NCBI GenBank assembly: GCA_003599275.1
Contig: QZJG01000038.1
Span: forward strand, 1 to 51,236
Source of the DNA: Nitrospiraceae bacterium
GTDB lineage: Bacteria > Nitrospirota > Thermodesulfovibrionia > UBA6902
Length of the DNA: 51,236 nucleotides
Reading direction: 5' to 3'
Shown: one piece after another, positions 34,179 to 42,114 of the stretch
Position numbering within the stretch: the stretch's first letter is position 1
Layout of the letters: each line of letters begins with the position of its first letter
Notes under the pieces: generated by a model
What the model saw: the letters and a program-made list of their open reading frames with translations, nothing else
The model's database searches: none
What the model was told of the DNA's origin: nothing
Translations under genes and position numbers: made by a program

Positions 34179-35654
34179 CTACAATTCTTTCTCCGCCATC
34201 TCTATCGCCTTGAACATCCCTTTTGCCTTGTTGATCGTTTCCATATATTCTTTTTCAGGGTCGGAGTCGGCAACTATTCCTGCGCCTGCCTGGATGAATG
34301 CCTTTTTGTCTTTAAACAGAATTGTTCTTATTGTGATGCACATATCCATATTTCCCGAAAATCCAAAGTAACCTACAGATCCGGCGTAGGGCCCGCGCCT
34401 CGTCGGCTCCATTTCCTCGATAATCTCCATGGCCCGTATCTTCGGAGCGCCGGTCACCGTGCCTGCGGGAAATGACGCCCTGAGCACACTGAATGCGTCA
34501 TGTCCGCTTTTTAATTTTCCGACAACATTCGATACGAGATGCATGACATGAGAATATCTTTCAACCGTCATCAGTTCGGTAACCTTAACGCTGCCTGTAG
34601 CCGCAACTTTTCCGACGTCATTTCTTCCGAGATCAACGAGCATTATGTGTTCCGCAATTTCCTTCGGGTCGGCCTTGAGCTCTTTTTCAAATGCCGAATC
34701 CTCTTCTTTTGACCTGCCCCTTCTTCTTGTCCCTGCAATAGGTCTCAATTCAACGATGTCTCCTTCGAGCCTTACTAATATCTCTGGCGAGGAACCGGCG
34801 AGAGTGCATTTTCCCGTCTCAATGTAAAACATGTACGGCGATGGATTGATGACCCTGAGCGCCCTGTAGGCATTTATCGGAGGGATATCCGTGTCTCTCT
34901 GGAAGTTCTGTGAAATCACCGTCTGAATGATGTCGCCTGCATGGATATATTCCTTGGTCTTTTCCACTGCCTTGCGGAAATCTTCTTGTGAGAAGTTCGA
35001 GGAGAAATTTACTTGCCGCGGCAATTTGCCGTCAGACACCCTTTTGGGTGTGACCGTTTTTGATTGAAGCTTCCTGACTATGTTACTAATTTTGCCTGCT
35101 GCATTTTCATATGCTTTTTCAACGCTGTCCTCTATGTGCGCATTGGATATCACCTTGATCCTGTGAGTCAGATTATCAAAGACCACAAGAGTATCGGTGA
35201 ACATCAGAAATATATCCGGGAGATTTAATCCGGGGTGACGCATGTTCGGCAGCTTCTCGAAATGGCGTACCGCATCGTATCCGATGTAGCCTACAAAACC
35301 GCCAAAGAACCTCGGCAATCCGGGCATGATAACAGGTTTGTATTTTTTTAACTCAGCCGAGATGACTTCAAAAGGGTCATGCACGAACTCCTTTTTCTCT
35401 TTCTGAGCGCCTTTTTTAATCGTCAGGCTTTTTCCTTTGCCCTCAATTATCAAAGACGGATTGCTTCCGATGAAAGAGTATCTTGCCCATTTCTCTCCGC
35501 CTTCGAGGCTTTCAAGCAGGAAGCCCGTCTTTCCTTTCAACTTGAGAAACGCCGATAAGGGTGTTTCGAGGTCTGCAAGGATCTCCCTGTAAACAGGAAT
35601 GAGGTTGCCTTCCCGCGCTTTCTCTTTAAACTCGTTATAATCCGGATACAGCAT
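34179..35654 (-). CDS. trpE: Anthranilate synthase component I
   Basis: 491 residues, normal length. N-terminal 'FLLESLEGGEKWARYSFIG' includes the tryptophan-feedback LLES motif; the chorismate-binding half has 'NPSPYMFYIETGKCTLAGSSPEILVR', 'IAGTRRRGRSKEEDSAFEKELKADPKEIAEHIMLVDLGRNDVG' and 'PAGTVTGAPKIRAMEIIEEMEPTRRGPYAGSVGYF'. Makes anthranilate from chorismate with TrpG. The LLES motif suggests feedback inhibition by tryptophan. A -10 box TATAAT lies about 43 bp upstream; no leader peptide or attenuator is seen. Confidence 0.94.
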   Translation of the reverse strand: MLYPDYNEFKEKAREGNLIPVYREILADLETPLSAFLKLKGKTGFLLESLEGGEKWARYSFIGSNPSLIIEGKGKSLTIKKGAQKEKKEFVHDPFEVISAELKKYKPVIMPGLPRFFGGFVGYIGYDAVRHFEKLPNMRHPGLNLPDIFLMFTDTLVVFDNLTHRIKVISNAHIEDSVEKAYENAAGKISNIVRKLQSKTVTPKRVSDGKLPRQVNFSSNFSQEDFRKAVEKTKEYIHAGDIIQTVISQNFQRDTDIPPINAYRALRVINPSPYMFYIETGKCTLAGSSPEILVRLEGDIVELRPIAGTRRRGRSKEEDSAFEKELKADPKEIAEHIMLVDLGRNDVGKVAATGSVKVTELMTVERYSHVMHLVSNVVGKLKSGHDAFSVLRASFPAGTVTGAPKIRAMEIIEEMEPTRRGPYAGSVGYFGFSGNMDMCITIRTILFKDKKAFIQAGAGIVADSDPEKEYMETINKAKGMFKAIEMAEKEL

Positions 35655-35696
35655 ATTGACAAGACTCTCTTTATTTCATTACTATGTTAGTTGTCT

Positions 35697-35702
35697 ATTA
35701 TA
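35697..35702 (-). promoter_or_regulatory. trpE: Candidate -10 box for trpE
   Basis: TATAAT on the minus strand, 43 bp upstream of the trpE ATG. The -35 is weak and lies inside heptamer repeats (35712-35739), so promoter strength may depend on the repeat. Confidence 0.35.
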
Positions 35703-35711
35703 ATGAAGTTG

Positions 35712-35739
35712 AAAGTTAAAAGTTAAGTGTTAAAAGTTA
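35712..35739. repeat. Four tandem heptamers upstream of trpE
   Basis: AAAGTTA, AAAGTTA, AGTGTTA, AAAGTTA in a row. Copy-number change here would move the weak -35 region of trpE. Confidence 0.7.
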
Positions 35740-35755
35740 TTTAATAATAAACTAT

Positions 35756-35814
35756 GTCATTGCGGCTTGTCCGCAATCCTTCTTGAGGAAAGATTCCCGA
35801 CAAGCGGGAATGAC
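35756..35814. repeat. GTCATTSCSGCTTGTC-type palindrome, copy 2
   Basis: Arms 35756-35779 and 35792-35814 match those of the copy at 33437-33524; only the spacer (12 bp instead of 41 bp) differs. The two copies flank the trpE-trpG operon. Confidence 0.8.
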
Positions 35815-35847
35815 GAATGCCCTTTTAACCCTGAATTTTTTTTAATT

Positions 35848-35922
35848 GCGGGTGTAGCTCAGTGGTAGAGCACAACCTTGCCAAGGTTGGGGTCGCGGGT
35901 TCGAATCCCGTCGCCCGCTCCA
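35848..35922 (+). tRNA. tRNA-Gly (anticodon GCC)
   Basis: 75-nt cloverleaf with encoded CCA. Acceptor stem GCGGGTG pairs with CGCCCGC (one T-G pair), D-arm AGCTCAGTGGTAGAGC, anticodon loop TTGCCAA (anticodon at 35880-35882), T-arm with GTTCGAATC, discriminator T. Encoded 83 bp before tRNA-Cys. Confidence 0.97.
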
Positions 35923-35930
35923 TATTTTTC

Positions 35931-35992
35931 AGAGTTAAGAGTACAGAGTCAAGAAATTTTAATATTCCAACATTGACTTAACTCTTAACTCT
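35931..35992. repeat. 12-bp perfect inverted repeat between tRNA genes
   Basis: AGAGTTAAGAGT (35931-35942) and its exact complement ACTCTTAACTCT (35981-35992). Made of the same heptamer unit as 34130-34151. Confidence 0.7.
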
Positions 35993-36004
35993 AAACTCCA
36001 GAAC

Positions 36005-36079
36005 GGCGACGTACCCAAGTGGCAAGGGGGAGGTCTGCAAAACCTTTATTCAGCGGTTCGAATCCGCTCGTCGCCTCCA
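36005..36079 (+). tRNA. tRNA-Cys (anticodon GCA)
   Basis: 75-nt cloverleaf with encoded CCA. Acceptor GGCGACG pairs with CGTCGCC, anticodon loop CTGCAAA (anticodon at 36037-36039), T-arm with GGTTCGAATCC, discriminator T. The 3' half is overlapped on the other strand by the end of the HlyD-like gene. Confidence 0.96.
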
Positions 36080-37107
36080 CTTTCCTGCCGGATAATCCTA
36101 ACATCCACTGTCATGCCCAGTCTGAAAGGGGTCTTCTCTGTGGTCGCAATTTTTACCTGAATGACCTTCATGTCCACGTTCTTGGCGGGGTCGTTAGGTT
36201 TTACATTTCTTGGGCCGACATATTCCGAAATCTCCCTGACTTCTCCCTTAAATATTTTGCCGGGATATGCCTCTGATGTTACTTCGGCGGGATAACCAAC
36301 CCGAATCCTTCCTGAGTCCGTTTCATCCACCTCGGCATTTATCCAGACTTTTTCAATATCTGCAACAGCCGCAAGGGATATCAGCATCTCTTTGCTTATC
36401 ATCTCCCCCTTTTGAAGATATTTGCGGATGACCTTCCCCGGGATTGGTGATGTTATGGAGGTTTTTCCAAGGAGGCTTTTGAAATATTCTACATTGGCCA
36501 TGGCGCGTCGAACAGAGTCTTCGTGGAATTGCAGGGTCTCCGGCTTCGGTCCCTTTTCAAGAAGTCTCTTCTCTTCTTCGGCTTCCCTTACCCTGGCTTC
36601 TGAGACTTTAAAGCCGGCCACTTTCTCATCGTAGAGCGCGATCGGGACCAACCCTTCATCAATAAGCTCTTTGTGTCTATTCAGGCTTGTCTTTGCAAAC
36701 TCCATATCTGCCAAAGCGGAAGCAAGAGCGGCATCTGCTTTTTTTATTTCTTCCTCTCTCGCTCCTGACGCCACTTCCTTAAGCCTTGCCCTTTCTACTG
36801 CCAACTCAGCCTCTGACTCTTTCAATCGGGCCAGAATGTCTTTGTTCTCAAGGGTAGCTATCAATTGCCCCTTTTTAACCTCATCCCCCTCGTCAACAAA
36901 GAATTCGGCTATCCTGCCGTCAATCTCGCTGCCTATCTCTACTTCAAAACCCGGCATTGCCTCAACCTTTCCCTCGGCAGCTACATATCTTTGCACAGCG
37001 CTTTGCGGGATATCGGTCTTTGATTTCTCATTCTTGTTTTTTGAAAAAATTACATACCCAGCTATTACAAGAAATATCAACATGATTCCTGCGACTGTTT
37101 TCTTCAT
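36046..37107 (-). CDS. HlyD/DevB-like periplasmic adaptor
   Basis: 353 residues: N-terminal anchor (about 6-22), lipoyl halves ('GKVEAMPGFEVEIGSEIDGRIAEFFVDEGDEVKKGQLIATLEN' and 'SITSPIPGKVIRKYLQKGEMISKEM') around a coiled-coil hairpin, then the beta-barrel. Third gene of a permease-ATPase-adaptor operon, the DevBCA layout. The last residues (GGDERIRTAE) are read from the antisense of tRNA-Cys, so the true C-terminus has been extended by readthrough into the tRNA gene; the original stop was probably before 36079. Confidence 0.88.
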   Translation of the reverse strand: MKKTVAGIMLIFLVIAGYVIFSKNKNEKSKTDIPQSAVQRYVAAEGKVEAMPGFEVEIGSEIDGRIAEFFVDEGDEVKKGQLIATLENKDILARLKESEAELAVERARLKEVASGAREEEIKKADAALASALADMEFAKTSLNRHKELIDEGLVPIALYDEKVAGFKVSEARVREAEEEKRLLEKGPKPETLQFHEDSVRRAMANVEYFKSLLGKTSITSPIPGKVIRKYLQKGEMISKEMLISLAAVADIEKVWINAEVDETDSGRIRVGYPAEVTSEAYPGKIFKGEVREISEYVGPRNVKPNDPAKNVDMKVIQVKIATTEKTPFRLGMTVDVRIIRQESGGDERIRTAE

Positions 37108-37132
37108 GGTTATAACCCCTGTCTTTTTACGT

Positions 37133-37825
37133 TCAAGTCTTTTTAATTTTACCGTCTTCCAGATAGACTATCCTGTCCGCCGTCGTCTCTGCCTTGGGAT
37201 CATGACTGACAATAACGACCGCTTTACCGGCCTCTGATAATCCCCTTAAAAGACCCAATACTTCAAGCCCCGTCTTTGAATCGAGGTTTGCCGTGGGCTC
37301 GTCCGCCAGAATGATCGGAGGGTCTCCGGCCAGCGCCCTTGCAAGGGCGACCCTCTGTTTTTCCCCGCCGCTCATATCGGCAGGATAAAAGCCGGCCCTT
37401 TTTGCAAGGCCGAATCTCTCTATTAATTTTAACGCTTCCGAATTTATCTCCTTCCCGTCCCGTTTTTTGAGTCTCAATATCAGCCCGACATTCTCAACGG
37501 CAGTAAGTGACGGGAAGAGGTTGAAGGACTGGAATACGAAGCCGAAGTATTCCTTTCTGATGTCCGGAAGGACATCTTCGGGACGGCTGTACGGCGAGGC
37601 CCCGCCGATTATCTTTTTACCGTCTACCGTCACATCTCCTTCTGTAGGCAGAAGTATGCACCCCATGATCGAAAGCAGGGTGGTCTTTCCGGAGCCGGAA
37701 GGGCCCATTACAAGAAGCATTTCTCCTCTTCCGATAGTGAGGGTCACATCGTCCACCGCGACTATCCTGTTGTCTTCTTTGCCATAGACCTTCGTTATTC
37801 CTTTTAATTCAAGTATCGGCGTCAT
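37133..37825 (-). CDS. DevA/LolD-like ABC transporter ATPase
   Basis: 230 residues. Walker A 'GPSGSGKTT', 'FVFQSFNLFPSLTAVENV', signature 'MSGGEKQRVALARAL', Walker B 'IILADEPTANLD', H-loop 'VIVSHD'. Powers the adjacent permease (37970-39100) and adaptor (36046-37107). The three-gene order permease, ATPase, adaptor matches DevBCA exporters, which in cyanobacteria export glycolipids; substrate unknown here. Confidence 0.92.
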   Translation of the reverse strand: MTPILELKGITKVYGKEDNRIVAVDDVTLTIGRGEMLLVMGPSGSGKTTLLSIMGCILLPTEGDVTVDGKKIIGGASPYSRPEDVLPDIRKEYFGFVFQSFNLFPSLTAVENVGLILRLKKRDGKEINSEALKLIERFGLAKRAGFYPADMSGGEKQRVALARALAGDPPIILADEPTANLDSKTGLEVLGLLRGLSEAGKAVVIVSHDPKAETTADRIVYLEDGKIKKT

Positions 37826-37875
37826 AATAATGCTAACAATTCATAATTCCTTTGCCATAAACCCGGCGAAGGGCT

Positions 37876-37951
37876 GTCATTGCGAGTGAAATGAAGCAAT
37901 CCAGTTTTTCTCAAAAAGATTGCCACGCACCCTTCGGGTACTCGCAATGAC
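37876..37951. repeat. GTCATTGCGAG-type imperfect palindrome, second copy
   Basis: Arms 37876-37902 and 37918-37951 match those at 3612-3685. It separates the ATPase and permease genes of the DevBCA-like operon, so here too the element sits inside an exporter operon. Confidence 0.8.
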
Positions 37952-37969
37952 AAATGAGATGGTTTTCCC

Positions 37970-39100
37970 TCAAGTTCTGAATACTGTCACAGGGTCGAGC
38001 GTCCTTACTTTTCTCACCGAAAAGTAGGCGGACAGAAGGCATGTCAAAAGAATTAATAAAAACAGGGCCGCGAACAGACCGGGGCTTAAATAGAGGCTTA
38101 CTCCCGCTTTTTCAATTCCGTCCTTCGCAAGCAGGATAATGACCGCGCCTGCCGAATAACCTATTACCGTGCTGGTCCCCACCTGTCCGAAGATGATCTG
38201 GTAAATTTCCCTGTTCCTTGCGCCTAATGCCTTAAGTGTGCCGTACTCTCTCAGATGTTCCATGGTGTTTGAGTAAACGGTCTGTCCTACAATAGCTCCG
38301 CCGACGATCAGTCCGAGGAGGGCCGTCAGGAAGAACCCCATTCCCATGCCTGTCTGGACCGTCCAGTACATGACGGTCTTGTATATGAAATCTTCCTTTG
38401 TGAATATGTCGTTGTCTTTCATGGAAGCTTTGAGTATTTTCACTACATCCCGGCTGCTCTTGCCGTCCCTCAGCTTTGCCACAATATAAGATGTATCGCC
38501 CTGCCGGACAGTACCTGAAAAAAAATTCCGGGCCTGCTTAAAAGACATAAAGACCACAGGCGCTGTAGTAAAGCTCCGTATGCCGTCCGATATCCCCGTG
38601 AGTTTGAACCTCTTCCTGTTCAGCTCCCAGAGTGTGTCGGTTTCGAGTCTGCCGAGCCTCTGCTCCGATGTTTTGTCCGCGATCATATACCTGCCGCCCT
38701 TTACTTCCCATGTGTTCCCTGTGACCATATTCCAGGGCGCGCCTGTTCCTGTGTCGGGGTTGAAGCCGATTATCTGCACCTGCTCCTGCCCCCCGTTGGC
38801 AAGTTTCAGGAAACCCCAGGTGAGTATGAGCTTGTCCGCCCACAGGACTTCGGGCAATGCCTTGACCCTGTTTATCCTTTGTTCCGGGAACGGATTTGCG
38901 AAGTCGAAATTCTGGACATTTTTGGATGTTATCCATATGTCTGCGTCGGTGTGCCTGATTATGGCAGTGGCATTTCCCATCATGCCGAGATACATGGATA
39001 CCTGTGTGAGTGAAAGGACGGTGGAAAATATTGTCCCGATGAGGGTGATCACGAGCCGTCCCTTTTCATGAAAAAGCGTTTTTAATGCCAACCAAAACAT
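37970..39100 (-). CDS. DevC-like ABC permease (FtsX family)
   Basis: 376 residues: N-terminal helix (about 15-35), periplasmic domain, then three helices with 'YSNTMEHLREYGTLKALGARNREIYQIIFGQ' as in FtsX/DevC. The N-terminal start 'FWLALKTLFHEKGRLVITLIGTIFS' is DevC-like. With the ATPase and adaptor it forms a tripartite exporter; the outer-membrane channel would be an unlinked TolC. Confidence 0.9.
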   Translation of the reverse strand: MFWLALKTLFHEKGRLVITLIGTIFSTVLSLTQVSMYLGMMGNATAIIRHTDADIWITSKNVQNFDFANPFPEQRINRVKALPEVLWADKLILTWGFLKLANGGQEQVQIIGFNPDTGTGAPWNMVTGNTWEVKGGRYMIADKTSEQRLGRLETDTLWELNRKRFKLTGISDGIRSFTTAPVVFMSFKQARNFFSGTVRQGDTSYIVAKLRDGKSSRDVVKILKASMKDNDIFTKEDFIYKTVMYWTVQTGMGMGFFLTALLGLIVGGAIVGQTVYSNTMEHLREYGTLKALGARNREIYQIIFGQVGTSTVIGYSAGAVIILLAKDGIEKAGVSLYLSPGLFAALFLLILLTCLLSAYFSVRKVRTLDPVTVFRT

Positions 39101-39222
39101 ATGCCGGGTTATATCAGTTTTAAAAAAGGTTTAAAATTCCAGTATATTTTAGCACGAAGCCGGGGGAATTCCCGGTTTAATCCGGCTATTGTTTAGAAAG
39201 ACGAATTAGGCTAATATAAATC

Positions 39223-41364
39223 ATGTTGTCGTTCGTAAAAAAGACACTGTCTGCCGTTATATTTTCCCTGCTTGCAGTTATACTGCCCGCCGTATGTAAT
39301 GCCGCTTCCAAACCTGACGCTGACGGCGCCGAACATCACCAGTCTGCCGAAGCCGGGGAGCAACTGAAAAAGGCGACGGATTTTATCAATTCACGCTCTT
39401 ATAAAAAAGCGGAGGATGTACTGCTCGATATCGTAAAAAACAATCTCCACGAAAAGGACAAGGCACTCTTTTTGTTAGGCAGACTGTACATGGAAGACGG
39501 TCCTGCAGGGAAGGCCGAAAATTATTTTTTGATGGCCTCCGAGGCTTGGCCGCTGCTGAAAGATTACGCCCTTAAATCGCTATGTGATATTTACATCGGG
39601 AACGGAAAATATGAAAAGGCGCTCAAGACCGCCCGGCAGATCAGGAACGGCGTTTTATTGCAGTACGCGAAACAGTCTGAAATAAAGGCGCTGCTTGCCA
39701 TGAAGTCAAATAAGGAAGCGAGGGACGCGCTTTTTAAGTATGTCAAAGATTATCCGTCCGACTGGGACCACAAGTTGAGTCTCGGCGCCTTGTTGGCCGG
39801 CCGGGGAGAGAAAGAACAGGCGGTCGGGGTGTTGAAGGAGATTTATATTAACGCCGTACCCGCGTCAAACAGCGCTTTGAATGAGCTGAAGCGCTTAAAG
39901 GCGGATTCTTTTACGATCGGGGAAATTCTGAAAAGGGCCGACAGGCTTTTTGAAAAAAACAACTTTCAGAGGGCCGAGGCTGAATACAGGGAGGCACTGA
40001 AACTTCTTGATGCCTCTGAAAAGGACAGGGCGAGATTTTCCATAGCCATGTGCCAGTTTAAATTAAAGCAGTATTCAATATGCGCCGAGAGTTTCGCGGC
40101 GATCAATACCCCTGAAGCGCTATATTGGCAGACGTACTCTTTTTACAGGACCGATGACAGGGAAGGTTTTGAAAGGACAAAGAAGGAATTTCAAAAAAAA
40201 TATCCGGGTGACGAGAGACTCGCGCTCATATTGCTCATGCAGGCCGAAGATCTCAGGAGACTGGGGGACTCTGATGAGGCGGGAAAGGCGTTTAAAGAGG
40301 TGCTGAACAATTTCCCATCAAAATCCGAAGACGCCCTCTGGGGGCTCGGATGGACAAATTATACGTCCGGCAATTACAGGGACGCAGCGTATTATTTCTC
40401 GCAGCTTGCCGCCAATGACAAAAGTGAGAATTATTACAAAAATCTTTACTGGAAAGCGAGAAGCCTTGAGAAGGCGGACGAAGCGTGCCTTATGCAAAAG
40501 GCGTCCCTGCAGATAAACGGCAGGGAGACGTGCGGAGGCGGCAATGATTATTTCAGCGGTCTTCCCTCTGACAGGAGTTTTTACGGTTATCTCATAAAGA
40601 TGCGCTCTTCTTCATACGCGCTGCCGGAGAAGATCGGGGCCGCAAGGCCTGCGAGACCGGAAGGAGAGGCCTATGACAGGATAGATGCGCTGGCCCTCCT
40701 CGGTATGAAGGACGAGGCAATAAATGAAATAATCGCGTCACTGAAACACGTAAGCAAAAAGGAAGAGTTTTTGTATCTCAGCAATGCAGCGATGAAAATG
40801 GACGAATACAGGAAGGTCATCGCTTTTGCGGAAAAAGAGACGGACACGGAATTCCTTCCTTTGGCATACCCCTTAGGTTTCGGCGATATCATAGAAGAGG
40901 CCGCCGGTCCGGTCAATGTGGACAAGTATCTCGTGGCCGCCGTAATAAGGGAAGAGAGCCGTTTTGATCCGAAGGTTGTTTCATGGGCAGGCGCAGTCGG
41001 GCTTATGCAGCTTATGCCTGCGACCGCGTACAGGCTGCAGAAGGATGTAAATATCCAGCTCAAAGACCGCTCGGAGATCCATGACGTCAACAAAAATATT
41101 CTGCTCGGGACCCACTATTTATCACAGCTCATCAAGGAATTTGGAGATATACCCCTCGCCCTCGCTGCCTATAACGCGGGGGAAAATGCACTGAGGAAAT
41201 GGATGGTCAAATATGATCGCGACGATATGATCGAGTTTATCGAAAACATACCGTACAGGGAAACAAGGTTTTATGTAAAAAGGGTATTGAAAAGTTACTG
41301 GCGGTACCGCTCGATATACGGCCTGCCTCTTGAAGATTCTCAGATAGTCGCCCAGGAGAAATAG
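39223..41364 (+). CDS. Slt-type lytic transglycosylase with TPR-like N-terminal region
   Basis: 713 residues. Signal peptide about 1-28 ('LSAVIFSLLAVILPAVCNA'). Residues 40-480 form many helical repeats (TPR/Slt superhelix, e.g. 'AEAEYREALKLLDASEKDRARFSIAMCQFKLKQYSICAESFAAI'). The C-terminal SLT domain (about 560-700) has 'AAVIREESRFDPKVVSWAGAVGLMQLMPATA' with the catalytic Glu near 578 and 'LAAYNAGENALRKW'. Cleaves peptidoglycan glycan strands in the periplasm. Longer TPR part than E. coli Slt70. Confidence 0.92.
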   Translation: MLSFVKKTLSAVIFSLLAVILPAVCNAASKPDADGAEHHQSAEAGEQLKKATDFINSRSYKKAEDVLLDIVKNNLHEKDKALFLLGRLYMEDGPAGKAENYFLMASEAWPLLKDYALKSLCDIYIGNGKYEKALKTARQIRNGVLLQYAKQSEIKALLAMKSNKEARDALFKYVKDYPSDWDHKLSLGALLAGRGEKEQAVGVLKEIYINAVPASNSALNELKRLKADSFTIGEILKRADRLFEKNNFQRAEAEYREALKLLDASEKDRARFSIAMCQFKLKQYSICAESFAAINTPEALYWQTYSFYRTDDREGFERTKKEFQKKYPGDERLALILLMQAEDLRRLGDSDEAGKAFKEVLNNFPSKSEDALWGLGWTNYTSGNYRDAAYYFSQLAANDKSENYYKNLYWKARSLEKADEACLMQKASLQINGRETCGGGNDYFSGLPSDRSFYGYLIKMRSSSYALPEKIGAARPARPEGEAYDRIDALALLGMKDEAINEIIASLKHVSKKEEFLYLSNAAMKMDEYRKVIAFAEKETDTEFLPLAYPLGFGDIIEEAAGPVNVDKYLVAAVIREESRFDPKVVSWAGAVGLMQLMPATAYRLQKDVNIQLKDRSEIHDVNKNILLGTHYLSQLIKEFGDIPLALAAYNAGENALRKWMVKYDRDDMIEFIENIPYRETRFYVKRVLKSYWRYRSIYGLPLEDSQIVAQEK

Positions 41365-41508
41365 CAGGCAACCGGCACATCCCTCCTCATTCTGCCTTAT
41401 TACTGCACGTCATCCGGCGAGAATTCGGGGTTTACTTTTTGGGACGGTTTTGATAATTTACATGCAATGCAAGAAGGACTGTTCAATATTTTTAAGGAGG
41501 TTTCATCT

Positions 41509-41778
41509 GTGGAGAAGATACAGATGCTTGAAGAAAAGATAACAAAGGTCATCGAAAAGATCAAAACCCTTACCGAAGATAATGATAAATTGACCGGCAA
41601 GATGGAAAAACTTCGCGAAGAGATCGCAGGAAAAGACGAGGAAATAGCCTCGCTCAGGCGCGAACTGAAAAGCTCCGAGGCCTTGAAAACCGACATCGAG
41701 AAGCTGAACAGCGAGCGTGAGACGGTCAAGTCCCAGTTGGAGAACCTGATCAGGGAACTTGAATCAGTGGAGTTATAA
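41509..41778 (+). CDS. Coiled-coil protein, ZapB-like
   Basis: 89 residues from the GTG at 41509, chosen because GGAGG (41496-41500) precedes it by 8 bases; the frame is open back to 41467 but there is no other ribosome binding site. Almost the whole protein is a heptad coiled coil ('MLEEKITKVIEKIKTLTEDNDKLTGKMEKLREEIAGKDEEIASL'). Directly upstream of zapA, where ZapB-like coiled coils often sit. Probably a division or cell-wall scaffold. Confidence 0.75.
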   Translation: MEKIQMLEEKITKVIEKIKTLTEDNDKLTGKMEKLREEIAGKDEEIASLRRELKSSEALKTDIEKLNSERETVKSQLENLIRELESVEL

Positions 41779-41789
41779 GGTGGTTGCCG

Positions 41790-42056
41790 ATGCATTCTGT
41801 TGAGGTACAAATACTCGGCCAGAGTTACTCGATAAAGACCGACGAGGACGAGGCCTACATAAAATCTCTGGCGCAATATATTGACGGCAAGCTGAAAGAG
41901 ATATACAGCGTTGCGCCCAATATAAACCAGTCGAGGGCGATGGTAATGACCGCCTTCGGCATAGCCGACGAATTTTTTAAAGTAAAGATCGAATTGCAAA
42001 AGATTGACAGAATGATCGATGAGAAGACGAAAATTCTGTCGAGTTTTCTGGAATGA
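41790..42056 (+). CDS. zapA: Cell division protein ZapA
   Basis: 88 residues from ATG 41790 (AGGTGG 6 bases upstream). ZapA fold: 'HSVEVQILGQSYSIKTDEDEAYIKSLAQYIDGKLKEI' and a C-terminal coiled coil ('DEFFKVKIELQKIDRMIDEKTKIL'). Binds and bundles FtsZ filaments at midcell. In many bacteria 6S RNA or other genes follow; here lysS starts 58 bp later. Confidence 0.9.
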   Translation: MHSVEVQILGQSYSIKTDEDEAYIKSLAQYIDGKLKEIYSVAPNINQSRAMVMTAFGIADEFFKVKIELQKIDRMIDEKTKILSSFLE

Positions 42057-42114
42057 AAATCAGGAACTGAGCAATCCCATGCGCTCCTGGCGCAGGTTCT
42101 CAACAAGGTGACCG

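Noticed and set aside
42057-42114. 6S RNA gene, which often follows zapA
   Set aside because: Only 58 bp separate zapA from lysS, too short for 6S RNA, and no suitable long hairpin is present.
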